From positions 11,001 through 64,330 of the forward strand of contig NZ_KE386901.1 in the NCBI RefSeq assembly GCF_000429405.1: a DNA stretch of 53,330 nt, written 5' to 3'. Under the pieces are notes generated by a model. That model did not search any database and was not told the DNA's origin. It saw only the letters and a list, made by a program, of their open reading frames with translations. A program made the translations under genes and the position numbers. Origin of the DNA: Algoriphagus marincola DSM 16067 (GTDB lineage: Bacteria > Bacteroidota > Bacteroidia > Cytophagales > Cyclobacteriaceae). Shown here piece after piece: positions 17,247 to 28,400 of the stretch. Numbering within the stretch: the stretch's first letter is position 1; each line of letters begins with the position of its first letter.

Positions 17247-20200
17247 TTATCTCCATTTCACTTCTAATGACTTTTCCATCCATGGAAGTCGGATCATGGA
17301 AATATTCCAAGAAACCGAATCCAACAAAATATCCACACCTGTTTTTTGAATACTCAGTTTATATCCTTCCTGACCAAACTCCAAGATTCCCTCCCTTTGC
17401 AGAAAAGTTTCTCGAACAGCATCTATTGAGGCTGTTTTCATTTTATCCCAATTGCCTTTCATTCCTTGGATTAAGCTTTCTGATAGATTAATTTCTTCAT
17501 CGCTCAGCACCACTTCCTCTAAATGCTGGCTACTTTTCATTCCAATCAAGAGCTTGTTTAAAACCAATTCATATTCAGGGAAATCATAGTATCCAAACAC
17601 AATATTTTGAAGGATGTATACAGCTCTTGATTGATTTTTGACAGGAATAATTCCCTCCTCCACTAGTACCAATCTTGAAAATAAAACTGATAAAAAAGGC
17701 CAACATAAAACCAAACCGGCATTTCGTACTTTCACCTGGTCTCCCACCTGAATTTCTTCATTTTTTTCTGCTACGGGGGAGGGTAAGATTTTGCTGATTT
17801 GCTTATGATATTGAGAGAATTTTTCCGAGTTAAATTCTTGCTTTCGAAGTAAATTTTTGAAGAAAGAGGCCCACTTGATCTCAGAATGTGACCTAGTCAA
17901 AAAAGAAAGGAATTCTCCTAAAAAATCTCTGGAAAATGTTTTTTTGTCCTCTATATAGAAACCGTAGCTGAACCTGAGCAAAAGTATCTTCCAAATTCCC
18001 GGGTTCAGGCGTGATGCATACATCCATGGACTCCAAGAAAGAAGCTCAATTAATTGCTGCTGAATCCTTGGATCCTGGAAAAACCAGCTCCGAATCAACT
18101 CAGGCTCTTTGGATTGATGAATACTTACTTTAATCAAACGATCAATGTCTGACTTTACCATCGGTCTTTTTCCCGAATCCGAATTAGGATTAGTATTGGA
18201 TTCAGAATCAGAAATACCCTTTTCTTCGGAATTTTTATTGAGACGCTCTGCACGCTCTTCGGTCTTACCAGTTGGATCACTTTGATTTATTGGTTTAAAC
18301 TTCTCAAGTACAGAAAGTAAGTCTTGATAGTAATTTTTGTATTTGCTTTTCGAAAGCCAGCTAATCAAGATTCTAATCTCTTGATCATTCAGGTCAGAAA
18401 TCACTTGATCGAGTCCTTTTCTGGAAAAAATCAATAGCAAGGATTCAGCTTCTTCTGCATTTATCTTTTCCAAAGTTTTCAGGCTTTGAAAAAGTAAATC
18501 ATAAGGATTTTGAACAGGAGACCACCAAGGCACGTGTCCTTCATTTTTCAGAAAGAGAAGGGAAAAGAACAATTGATCGTTTTCTTGCTTTCTAAGGATT
18601 AGGCGATTAGATTCTTTCCTATTGGTTTTTTTAATGGTCTTGAGAAAAACTGTTCGACCACTTTCACTTAAAGCTTGGCTTATGGTGCTTGAGGTCGTGG
18701 AGGGATAATTTATGGCTTGAGCTGAAAAAGAAAAATATTCCGGATTATCTACTGAAAATTTTTCAAGACTTTCCCAAAAATACCTTGAAGCCAGATCCTT
18801 GTAATCCTTTTTGAAACGAATCCTGAGGGATAAAGTCAGGAGCAATTTACGCCAGTTCAAATGACTCCTTCTGTCGGAAAAGAAACTACTGGGTAGCATC
18901 AATAAGCTAGTCAGCTCTTTGGTGAACCCCTCTCCAAAGCCTAGAGTAGGAAAAAGTTCCGCTGTAATTTTATTTAATGTTGCTTTGGACGAAAGATCAG
19001 ATGTCCCTGGAAGATACCCCACAAGCTTGTCAAAAGACTGAATTCCCCTAGCTTTTGATTGATCAGCTTGTTGGTTACCTGTTAGCGGTGGAATTTTCAA
19101 ATGGTTTTTTGTGGAAAAGGCAAGTATTCCCCGCATTTCTGAAAATTGAGTAATCAAAAAATTCGAAAACTTCGCCCATTCCAAACCACTCATACTGCTT
19201 TGAAGCTTTGGAATATTCAAGATTAAATCGGGCAAATTGATCTCCAGTGAGGCCTTCAGCAATTGAGGTTGCTCTTGACTGTATCTAACTAGTCTTTTAA
19301 TAGCGCTTCTTCTCCTCCTTTGTGACCAAACAGAATATTGTTCTTGAGGACCAAAAATCAATCGAATATCTTTCTTGATAATTGCTCGAACCTGTTTATT
19401 CAAATATTTGGAATCTGAAGACGCCACTATCAAATCATTCATGTCCAATGACTGGAATGAGAAAGAAATAGGCCATTCATTTATTTTCGAAGATCCGGAA
19501 AAGCCTGGTAAAACCCCTTGACTCAAAAGATCTCTTTGTACCTTCTTCTTATAGCTCAAAAGACTAAAATTACCCATCCCACTTTGATCCCACAGGAATC
19601 GAATTAAGCCTGAGCTCTGATAAATATTGGCCTCCTTTGAACTTGCCATTAAGCGAAGCAGCATATTTTTCTTTCGCTCCAGAACTGTCTCAAATTCAAT
19701 GAGGATATTTTGAAGTTGCTTGGAATCCAAGTCCATTTGACTGATTCTCAGCAAAGCGTCTTCAAAAAAATTAAGCTTGGTGAATAAATTATCAGACTTG
19801 GTTTCTTTAGAAGAACGAGAAAGTTCAAGAAAAAAAACATCCCATACTAGCTTGTCCAAGGAACTAGTCTTTTTGGAATTAATTTGAAAAACCTTCTTCA
19901 AATCAGCGGTCAGAATCAACCCTTCTTTGGTGTTTATTCCACCAAACTTTTTAAAATAATCCTGTAATTGGAGTGAGTCAACCTGGTTCAACAAAGACCA
20001 AATTCTTTTGGAAAGAAAAGGCAAGGCATCGGCACGGGACTGCTTGATCCAATCTACTAAAATTGGTTTCTTCTTTTCAACAATCCCATGAAGACTTTTG
20101 AGTAAATCAGACTCATTAATAGCTGAAAATGAGTTATTTAAATAACCTGAAGTCAAGTATCTCCAAAGAATCTCTTCGGCAATTATTTCTGCATTCTTAA

Positions 20201-21785
20201 TTCCATTACTAAAAGAGCTTTCCGCTCCTATTTGCACTGTTTCAAAACTTGAATCATCCTCTTCTTTACCGTCATTCTCAGAATATTCCTGAGCCATCAT
20301 TTCCTCTGGGAATTCTTTGATTACTTTTTGATCAGCAGATCTTGATTCTTGCAAATTCTGCGCTGAAACAGTTTGGTTGTAAAGCAGAGCTCCCACTATC
20401 AGAGGGGCCTCTGAAACTCCATGGTCCATACCCAGTTTGACCAAAAACTTAAATTTTGAGACCTGAGCGATTGTCTTTGAATTGAAGAAAGAGAAGGCGA
20501 AGGTGAGGACCATTTTATACCAATCTTCTCTAGTAGTAAGATTTAGAATTTCTCTTTCAGATTGCCTGGAAATGAAAGAAAGTAGATCTTTTATTCCGAT
20601 TTCGGCAGAAGGCTTTTTTAATAATTCAGACTCATTTTGGATAAAAGCAAATGATTGATTTGCTATTTTCTCCCAATTCTCCCCTTCCTTGCCTGCAATC
20701 GTTTCGAATAGTTTCTTATTTCCTCTCGGGCTTAATTGATTCCAGAATCCTGCATATCTTTCCAATATGATCTTCAAAACCCTTCCGGATTCCACCCATT
20801 GAGCCAGCCAACTAGGCAATTTCGAAGAAGGAGAAGAAAAATTAAACCAATGTATCAATTCCTGAAAACCCGGATATCCTGACTGGTCTTCAGGCTCTGA
20901 ATTTTGTACTGCCACCCATTCAATGGTCTCCTTGAAGCCTCGATGCCAAGAAGTTGAAATCGGGATTTGGTTAACAATTTGAATGACTTCTTTCAGGAAA
21001 AATTCAAATTCCAAATTATGATGCGCAGCGATGGACTTCAAAAAATTGTTACTAAAACTCATCCTGTTGAATCGCGGACCGGATTCCAAAGCGATATAAT
21101 TGATGATAAATAGATTCAGTGCTTGTTTAAGCTGTTTTTCGGGAGAGTTGAGTTCGGCATGCTCCTTTTGAATCCGGAGATAAGTCTCTCTGTAAGCAAT
21201 AATCCACTCTGCATCTTCAGGAATCAAAAGCCCGATAATAGCATCAAACTGCTGATCTTCTAAGGAAGCGACGCGGAAACGGACCGATTCATTTTTCTTG
21301 ATTGAATCACCTATTAAAAGGGATAATCCTTGACTCGAATTTGTCAGTAATTCATTTAGTATCTTATCAAGATTCCAAGAAGAATCCATCCAATAAGGGA
21401 AATAACCCTTTATTAAAAAGCTTTCAAGAGCAAGGAGAAGCAAATTGGTCTTTGAAACCCCTTTTCTGCTTGAAGTTGAAAAGGAAATACCCATTTTCTG
21501 CTCAATTTCCCTTTCAAGTGCCTCTTTTATAAGCTTATAAAGCTGCTGACCCAATCCTTCATCAATGTCATCCTTGGAAATTTTACCCAAGTCGACTTCC
21601 AGGGATTCAATTTCAATGTTTATCCCTTGCGAGGAAACGCTATTAAATGAATGTTCTAGGCTTGGAATAATCGTTGAATGGACCAAATCCTCAAATTTCT
21701 GGTTGCATTCAGATGCCAAGCGCTTAGATGGATATTTAAATGAAAGCAGAACCTCATCCACTTGATTAGGACGAAAATCAATCAT
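17247..21785 (-). CDS. Contractile injection system tape-measure protein
   Basis: A 1,512-aa, mostly helical protein of the eCIS tape-measure (CIS_TMP) type. The N-terminus has the family's pattern (HSTIIPSLEHSFNSVSSQG, IEIESLEVDLGKI), and a polar, Ser/Asn-rich linker lies near residues 1165-1215. Tape-measure proteins set tail length while tube and sheath polymerise. The frame opens at 21803, but a near-perfect Shine-Dalgarno GGAGGT sits four bases before the ATG at 21785 (MIDFRPNQ), which overlaps the upstream gene by eight bases. This start is chosen. The position after the second wedge protein and before the GH18-like gene fits Bacteroidota eCIS loci. Confidence 0.88.
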   Translation of the reverse strand: MIDFRPNQVDEVLLSFKYPSKRLASECNQKFEDLVHSTIIPSLEHSFNSVSSQGINIEIESLEVDLGKISKDDIDEGLGQQLYKLIKEALEREIEQKMGISFSTSSRKGVSKTNLLLLALESFLIKGYFPYWMDSSWNLDKILNELLTNSSQGLSLLIGDSIKKNESVRFRVASLEDQQFDAIIGLLIPEDAEWIIAYRETYLRIQKEHAELNSPEKQLKQALNLFIINYIALESGPRFNRMSFSNNFLKSIAAHHNLEFEFFLKEVIQIVNQIPISTSWHRGFKETIEWVAVQNSEPEDQSGYPGFQELIHWFNFSSPSSKLPSWLAQWVESGRVLKIILERYAGFWNQLSPRGNKKLFETIAGKEGENWEKIANQSFAFIQNESELLKKPSAEIGIKDLLSFISRQSEREILNLTTREDWYKMVLTFAFSFFNSKTIAQVSKFKFLVKLGMDHGVSEAPLIVGALLYNQTVSAQNLQESRSADQKVIKEFPEEMMAQEYSENDGKEEDDSSFETVQIGAESSFSNGIKNAEIIAEEILWRYLTSGYLNNSFSAINESDLLKSLHGIVEKKKPILVDWIKQSRADALPFLSKRIWSLLNQVDSLQLQDYFKKFGGINTKEGLILTADLKKVFQINSKKTSSLDKLVWDVFFLELSRSSKETKSDNLFTKLNFFEDALLRISQMDLDSKQLQNILIEFETVLERKKNMLLRLMASSKEANIYQSSGLIRFLWDQSGMGNFSLLSYKKKVQRDLLSQGVLPGFSGSSKINEWPISFSFQSLDMNDLIVASSDSKYLNKQVRAIIKKDIRLIFGPQEQYSVWSQRRRRSAIKRLVRYSQEQPQLLKASLEINLPDLILNIPKLQSSMSGLEWAKFSNFLITQFSEMRGILAFSTKNHLKIPPLTGNQQADQSKARGIQSFDKLVGYLPGTSDLSSKATLNKITAELFPTLGFGEGFTKELTSLLMLPSSFFSDRRSHLNWRKLLLTLSLRIRFKKDYKDLASRYFWESLEKFSVDNPEYFSFSAQAINYPSTTSSTISQALSESGRTVFLKTIKKTNRKESNRLILRKQENDQLFFSLLFLKNEGHVPWWSPVQNPYDLLFQSLKTLEKINAEEAESLLLIFSRKGLDQVISDLNDQEIRILISWLSKSKYKNYYQDLLSVLEKFKPINQSDPTGKTEERAERLNKNSEEKGISDSESNTNPNSDSGKRPMVKSDIDRLIKVSIHQSKEPELIRSWFFQDPRIQQQLIELLSWSPWMYASRLNPGIWKILLLRFSYGFYIEDKKTFSRDFLGEFLSFLTRSHSEIKWASFFKNLLRKQEFNSEKFSQYHKQISKILPSPVAEKNEEIQVGDQVKVRNAGLVLCWPFLSVLFSRLVLVEEGIIPVKNQSRAVYILQNIVFGYYDFPEYELVLNKLLIGMKSSQHLEEVVLSDEEINLSESLIQGMKGNWDKMKTASIDAVRETFLQREGILEFGQEGYKLSIQKTGVDILLDSVSWNISMIRLPWMEKSLEVKWR

Positions 21786-24639
21786 GATCACCTCCCTTTT
21801 CAATTTCTGATAAAAAATGATAGAGGTCGAATGCTTTGGATACTATCTCCTCTTTACTGCTATTGTTTTGAAAACTAGTTTCCCAGCTTAAATAGAGCGG
21901 CTCAAAAACACTGAACTTTTTAAAATCAAGCCAATAGATGTTCATTTGTAAATGAGCAGGCACTCTTTCCTTTACTTCTGTTTCGACAAAATGCCTGAAA
22001 TACTTTTCCTGAAACCTTGCCGGCCAATCAGGAAAAACCAAAGATGTTTTCAAATTGAAAAAATCCTCGCCGACTATTTTCCCATTGGATAGTCTCCTTA
22101 AAAATACCAGAGATCGTTGCCTGTAAACTCCCTGATCATGCAGGGTTCCTTTCATTCTTAATTTTTCGATCTCCAACAAGGATAAATATCCAGAAAGGCT
22201 CGGTTCACCGGCAAAGAGATACACAAATTCCGAGATGTATTCAAAAAGCTCATTTAAGCCTTCAGGAAAACCTTCATCAAATCTGACAAGGTCTTCCCCT
22301 TCTGAATCTTTGATTACAAAATCCTCCTTGTCCTTATGAAAATTTTCCTTTTCAATTCCACTTTTGAAGAATAAATCTAGTCCTTGTGATCGCTCAGTTT
22401 CATTAGTAAACCACTTTGACATGGCAATAGACTTCCCCCACTCATCTCTTAGCTCGAAACCATATTCAGAATCTTCAATAATGCTCTTTAAAAGAATGTG
22501 ATCAATCAAATACATCCCCTCTGATTGGAAATTTCGCTTCCTAAAAAAGGAAATGTTTTTATTGATAGCCGATAATGCCCCTTGTATCGTTTTTCCTTCC
22601 CAAACACTCACCCAAACGGTATCTGACTTTTGAAAAAGCACCTCAACCTCATCAGAACTTTTATTATTTTTTGATATCCAATAATTGTCAAGATCTAAGG
22701 TTCGAGAATATAAATCCTTGATTCCTATCTTTCCCAAAGAAAATCCAGAGGAGACTTCTTCTTCCTCCATGGAAAAAACCCGCTCAACCTTGCTCAATGG
22801 TCTATATTTCTGCACAAAATCATCATAGAGATTTTTGGTTCTGACGATCCCATTGGAATACATGATTTCATCCTCTGATTTATTGGTAAAAAATTGAGGA
22901 ATCAAGCTTTTCTCAGGGTTCTCGACACCCAATACCAAATTGAGCCAATCCAATAAAACAAAACTCATTCTCTCTGATTTTTGGCTCTTCAGAGATGCTC
23001 TATTTTTCGCATAATTGAATGTGTGAATCTGACTTAGTATTTCATATTTCTGAAGGAGCATCTTTTTCAAAAAAGCCTCTTCAGATTCAATTAGGTTGAG
23101 TTTGAGCCCTATTTGATAAGGCAGCGCTTGAATTTGTTCACCAAAGCGTGCAAGGATATGATCCAAGATCCGGTTTTTTCTTTTCAGATATTCCGAAAAG
23201 GTTTCCCCTGTCTGCGTATTCTTTTTATCCTTTGTAAAACTAGAATCAATTTGACTTTTGATCTCGATCTCATCACCATCAATCGTCGTTTGGAAATCCT
23301 GACCAAAATAGGTCCCCTGACTACCTGATAAGGATGGGTCAAAAAAATCGACCAGATGACCAAGCTGTGCCAGGTAATTTGCCAGATGCCTTTCAAAAAG
23401 CATTAAATACCCTTTCAATTGCCTTACTTTGGCATGCCTTTCTAAAGGCTCCCGGCTTGAAAGCCCGTCTTTACTCAATCCATAGATTCCGGGAAAGTGA
23501 TGCTGAATAGAAAGATACTGGGTAGGGTTTCTGTATTTCCCATTCAACTGACCACCCCAAATATTTTCTTTATATAAATCTACTTGGTAGACCCTGTAGT
23601 TTTTTGACCAATAGTCAAGCAGTAAATCAGCAACCCTGTTTTTATTAACCCGCTGTAAATTTCCATTTACAAAAAGCTCAATGGTAAAAAACACACTGTT
23701 TGATTCATGAAAACTGGTATTGATTGCCGCATATTTTCCTTCAGGAAGCTTGATTTCCTGAATACTTTCCCCATTGGAGAAACTAAAACTCCAACATTTC
23801 TTTATTCCCTCAATTTTTGAAATCAGTCGTTGGATTTTCTCAGCGAACAAAACCCTGCTTCTGGGCTTGAGTTCAGTATCCCGGATAAATCCCCGCTTTA
23901 ATCGAGGTCCGGAAAAGATGTTTTCCAATCGAATGCCTTCATCCAAAAGCTCTTCCAAACTCGAAAAAGCAACGGGATGATAGAGGTAAACTTCCAGGGC
24001 AAAAATGATCTCAGCCAGCAGTCGGTCCAAATCCAGATCACCACTTACTTCAATATTGGCATTCAGGCTTACCGCTAAGGGTGACAGTAAAACGGGCGCT
24101 TCAAAATCTTCGGCAAGATTCCTGTTTTTAAACAAAAATTCGCTAATCCTGGCAAGAAAAACCTCTCCCTCCTCTGGATAAACTTTAAGACGTTTTTGAA
24201 ATGAGAGTGAGGGAAGGATTTCAAGACGATAAATTCCATTCACTGCTTCTTCTCCAGCTACTTGATTTTTTGGTTCCAACCAGCAATTTTGGACTTCCGG
24301 AAAGGTGTCAATAATTAATTTTCTGAAATCATTTGCAGTAACTGGATGCGAGCTAAAAACCTCAGCCGGTGAGAAAAAAGAATTTCTTCCCGCATCGATC
24401 GTACCCCCCTTTTTAGAAATCAGCAAATCCTCAATGGGAAAATTGGTTTTAAATCCCAATTCCGTCAACCCATAGCAGAACTGTTCCAAAATTGTCACTC
24501 CAGGATCATGGGCGTTGTAATCTGTCCATCGTTTGCCACTTAACTCCTGAACATAAGAAAGGCCTTTCTCCTTCAGCAAATTATAATCCTGAGAGGGTTT
24601 AGCTTTAAAGTTCTTATGAATAGTTCCTGGCTTCTTCAT
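21778..24639 (-). CDS. eCIS baseplate wedge protein (Afp12-like position)
   Basis: A 953-aa protein whose N-terminus carries the hallmark of Bacteroidota injection-system wedge proteins: KRWTDYNAHDPGVTILEQF, then CYGLTELGFKTNFPIEDLL. The rest is large and variable. It stands between the fibre-like gene and the tape-measure gene, the place of Afp12/Pvc12. It should form the outer baseplate with the J-like protein. Its length and that of its 1,209-aa partner agree with the enlarged baseplates known from the AlgoCIS type, where baseplate extensions form a cage around the spike; whether a cage is made here is inferred. Confidence 0.85.
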   Translation of the reverse strand: MKKPGTIHKNFKAKPSQDYNLLKEKGLSYVQELSGKRWTDYNAHDPGVTILEQFCYGLTELGFKTNFPIEDLLISKKGGTIDAGRNSFFSPAEVFSSHPVTANDFRKLIIDTFPEVQNCWLEPKNQVAGEEAVNGIYRLEILPSLSFQKRLKVYPEEGEVFLARISEFLFKNRNLAEDFEAPVLLSPLAVSLNANIEVSGDLDLDRLLAEIIFALEVYLYHPVAFSSLEELLDEGIRLENIFSGPRLKRGFIRDTELKPRSRVLFAEKIQRLISKIEGIKKCWSFSFSNGESIQEIKLPEGKYAAINTSFHESNSVFFTIELFVNGNLQRVNKNRVADLLLDYWSKNYRVYQVDLYKENIWGGQLNGKYRNPTQYLSIQHHFPGIYGLSKDGLSSREPLERHAKVRQLKGYLMLFERHLANYLAQLGHLVDFFDPSLSGSQGTYFGQDFQTTIDGDEIEIKSQIDSSFTKDKKNTQTGETFSEYLKRKNRILDHILARFGEQIQALPYQIGLKLNLIESEEAFLKKMLLQKYEILSQIHTFNYAKNRASLKSQKSERMSFVLLDWLNLVLGVENPEKSLIPQFFTNKSEDEIMYSNGIVRTKNLYDDFVQKYRPLSKVERVFSMEEEEVSSGFSLGKIGIKDLYSRTLDLDNYWISKNNKSSDEVEVLFQKSDTVWVSVWEGKTIQGALSAINKNISFFRKRNFQSEGMYLIDHILLKSIIEDSEYGFELRDEWGKSIAMSKWFTNETERSQGLDLFFKSGIEKENFHKDKEDFVIKDSEGEDLVRFDEGFPEGLNELFEYISEFVYLFAGEPSLSGYLSLLEIEKLRMKGTLHDQGVYRQRSLVFLRRLSNGKIVGEDFFNLKTSLVFPDWPARFQEKYFRHFVETEVKERVPAHLQMNIYWLDFKKFSVFEPLYLSWETSFQNNSSKEEIVSKAFDLYHFLSEIEKGGDHD
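21786..21795 (-). promoter_or_regulatory. Strong Shine-Dalgarno that fixes the tape-measure start
   Basis: On the minus strand GGAGGTGATC directly precedes the ATG at 21785, inside the last codons of the upstream gene. Bacteroidota genes rarely use a strong Shine-Dalgarno, so its presence here suggests specific demand for re-initiation at the overlap. Confidence 0.65.
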
Positions 24640-24642
24640 AAA

Positions 24643-25398
24643 TCAGTCTTGACTTAAAAAATCATCATCCCAAAGTTTAGCAATCCGATAGGTGATTTTG
24701 GAATCTCCTCCATAATTACTTCCGGTACGAATCTGTAATGAATAATCGAAGGTATCCCCCCGCCATCTGCATTGAATTTTGTTCCACCAGAACCCATAGT
24801 AGGCACAGGTTTTGGAAATTTTAGGCTTGGAGTTACCGAAGGTACTGAGAGCTGTGGCATGAAGAAGAGCATACTTACCTTTCTGTTTTCTTCCGGCATG
24901 AGCTACGATTTCGAATCCCTGACAGCCAGTAAGCTTCGTGAGCACATTATGCCATTTTCCATCAGCAGGAATTTGTCCTTGACGGTAAGTCCCTACCCTT
25001 CCTTCCGAAGCAATCAGACCGGCCACGTCCAACTTTTGGCTTGGATCATCTTTCCCGATCCCAACATTTCCCCCTTTTTGAAAAAAGATGGTGGGGTAGT
25101 CCTTTCCTCTTTCTTTCAGAATAATTCCCTTCGTATCCCCCTTTTCATTAACCAAGACATAGCTGGCCTTCTTCTCCTTCAGCGAATCATAAAAACTCAG
25201 TAGGACCTCCTCATCTCCCGATGGAAATATCATCAAGCCTTCCTCTTCACTTTTATTGATCCCGTCATCCGCCTTATTGAACATGGAATCAATCAAAATG
25301 GCAAAGTGCTTTTCAGTAGGCAGCATGCCACTTCGAAAATATTTCTTCAATTGCTCCCGGTCGTTAATTACTACACTGCTTTCAGATATACTTGCCAT
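24643..25398 (-). CDS. Fibre-like baseplate-associated protein
   Basis: A 251-aa protein. Residues 1-60 contain a conserved-looking SGMLPTEKHFAILIDSMFNK segment and residues about 110-130 the phage-fibre phrase NVGIGKDDPSQKLDVAG, which is typical of tail fibres and of proteins bearing intramolecular chaperone ends, although no S74 peptidase domain follows. The C-terminal 120 residues are rich in Trp, Tyr and Cys and may be a binding head. Encoded between the two wedge proteins with spacings of 7 and 3 bases, it is probably a structural fibre or baseplate extension. Confidence 0.65.
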   Translation of the reverse strand: MASISESSVVINDREQLKKYFRSGMLPTEKHFAILIDSMFNKADDGINKSEEEGLMIFPSGDEEVLLSFYDSLKEKKASYVLVNEKGDTKGIILKERGKDYPTIFFQKGGNVGIGKDDPSQKLDVAGLIASEGRVGTYRQGQIPADGKWHNVLTKLTGCQGFEIVAHAGRKQKGKYALLHATALSTFGNSKPKISKTCAYYGFWWNKIQCRWRGDTFDYSLQIRTGSNYGGDSKITYRIAKLWDDDFLSQD

Positions 25399-25405
25399 GT
25401 AAGCC

Positions 25406-28400
25406 TTATGATTTATTGGGTTTGACGGAATGAATAATAAAATCAGAATCTATAGAAAGATCTCCGATACTGGCTAGGTCTGGATCTCTCAAAGACAAAT
25501 CATTTATGATTTCCAGCTGATGTGAAGGGGCTGAGGTAAGGATAGCATAGGGGCTGATTGTTCTCAATCGCTCAATTTTTCTGTTCTCTGCCGTATCAAT
25601 GATTTTGTATTTTCCCTGAACCTCCACAATCTGGAGTACAGAAAAGCCCGTAATAGAATCCACGTAAGCCCGAGATTCCATGAAATTTTGTATTTCTGCT
25701 TTATAGATGGCCCTTATAAATCCTTTCTCCTTTTGAAAATCTCCTGGATTAGGAGACAGGAACTCAATAAGCTCCTTTTCCAGCTTATCACGGTAGTAGC
25801 CTGCCTGATTGACTTTCCGGAATTGTACAGCTGCACGAATTTTAAGCTTTTCAAATATCGGGTTAGAAACTTCCAGCTTGGAAAAAGGAGAAATGAATTT
25901 TTGCAGGAAGGACTTTATTTCCTGTAAAAGTTCAAAAGGAGCACGAAAACCCTCTTCTCTACTTTGGGATAACAGGGGTGTATGTGGAATTACGACCACT
26001 TGAATATTACTATTCTTGACCAATTGAAGGGGATAATCACTTCGTCCATAAGCCATCACCCGACCGATTTGGGGAAAATGCTCCAGAACCAAGCGTTCAA
26101 TATCCCAAGTACTTATGCCTCTGCCACGATGGCGAGTCTGCTCACTTATCCGAACCCTATCCTGTTCTTGAGTCTTTTTTAGACCTGGCACCTTCAAATG
26201 GAAAGGTCCTAATACTGCATCTATTTCAGTACTTGCATGGGCTGTCAATTGATGTGGTTGATGAATCTCCTCAAAGCTCAGTTCGATGTCCTCTTCCCCT
26301 TTTTTCTCAACCAACAAAACCGCATTGAGAAACAATGCCATCAATCTGCTATTGATGTCCCTAGTTCCGACATTACTGACTCGTAACCATACTTTTCCAG
26401 AGGACAATCGGGTATTACAATCATCAAGTTTAGCAGGGAGTTTGATCTTGACTATTCCAGATTGAAGCATCCCACTGGTTGTATCTTCAAGGACCAAATT
26501 TCCCAAAGGATGCCATTGGTTTTTTTCCAATATTTCCCAGCGGATAGCAGGTGCTTTTGTAATCGTGTGAATGAAATGTGCAGGATGAAGTTTAAAGCCC
26601 AGATTGATTATTTGATTGCCAACCAGGTCCGTCAGCCCAATAAGTAGATTCCCCCGACCGCTTATAGACGGTAATAATTTAGAACTGGATGTTCGAGAAG
26701 CTGGAAACACCTGAGTATATCCAAAAGGAAAAATATGATGAAACCGTATACTTTCCCTTTCTCCATCATTTTTCCGTAGAAAGTTCTCTTTGGTGTAATT
26801 GCAATAAGTAACTTCTATCTTTTCAAGAAGAGGGGTGTAGGCAGGCTTTGGTAATTCTTTTTGTCTTTTAGGAAATCGGCTGTTGTAAAAAGAAAGATCT
26901 GAGAAAACCCTTGTATATTCTTCATGACCAAATACAAAGGGTTTTGGTGCTGCAATACGAATGGTTAGGTAAGGAGAAGTAGGTGTTTTTTCCGTCCTTT
27001 CTGGCATGGAAAGCACTGATAAATCCAATAGATCAAGATTAAGTGTCAAGCCTTTTCTATTGGATAAGTATTGGCCATCAGATTTTTCGACCTCATCAAA
27101 GAATGAAAATTCCTGAGTTTTTTCAGGGTCTTGTTTACTATCAGAAGAAAAATTCGAGACCAAGCCAACCTTACCTTGGAAGCTTTTATTGTGAACAGTC
27201 TCGGGATAGGCCTTATAATAATCAACAAATCCATTTCGCTCTTCGGGAAGACCTAGCCATGTGAAATCCAAAGAAAATCGAGATAGGTATCTGTTTATTA
27301 CTACGGGGTTGTATAATCTTAAGTAGGAGTCTTTGGTAGGTAATGCTCCAAACGGAAGAAAAGGCGCAGATGAATCAAGCTTTCCATTTTGGTTATAAAA
27401 CTGAAACCCATCAGTCACTCCCTTGGTGAGTGTGTGGATTTCCATAGAGACAATTTCAAAAAGGCTTAAAGCCTTATATGGGGGATAATGAGCTGTATTA
27501 TTGATCAAGAATTTCAGCGAAGGCCAAAGGCTTTCTGCCTGATCCCCATGAATGCCCACAGTAAAAGGAACAGGATGCTCTTTTGGTCCTTCCGGTTCTA
27601 GTTTGAATACTAGCTGTTTCTCAAAAAAATCGAACTCTACATGGAGAAAGTCAAGCTGAGTCCAGCCGGATTGAGTGGTTAGAAAAACTGTAAAAGCTTC
27701 ATTTAATAGACTGTGTGTAAAGCTTTTTTCTTCCTCTTCTTCGTGGGGATGGTATTTGGATGTAGTCCGTTCTTTGGCATAGAGTAAATCGGAAATAAAT
27801 TTTTTGAACTGACTACTGGAATTGGCTGATAATTCAACGGATATTTTAAACAAATGAACACCAGACTCCACTAGTAAAACCGGAGAAGAAATAACGAAAC
27901 CCAACTGGCTACTGGTATTGGCTCTTTCTTGGCTGCTCTTTTGGCTTAGATCTTCACCTAAACTATATGGAAAGTCATCAGACCTAGTTCCCTTTAGACT
28001 TATTTCCTGCTTGCCCTCACCCTGAAAAAGCAGCTTGTCAAAAATGGTATTAAGAGAAAAATCCCCCACCTTATCTCCTGCTGAGAATGGGTAATAGTCA
28101 CTTTTATACAAAGTCCGAAGTTCAGCAATCTTTCCCTTGCCTAATTCACTTGCATAAGGGTTTTGCATCAAAACAGTCTTCTTATCAGGAAAGCTTAAGC
28201 TAAAGCTCGAATTTTCAGGTAAAAGACTTACACCGGACTTTGGCACTAAACCTGCTAAGACTTCTATTGGAAGGGGATGTTTAGGGAATTGATTCAGCAA
28301 ACGCTGATAATAAAAGTCCAAATGCCTTTCAGTCAACGTATTCAAATCCCTTTGAACCTCCTGAAACAACCTGAGCCCTGCAATCAAAAGCCCTAAATGA

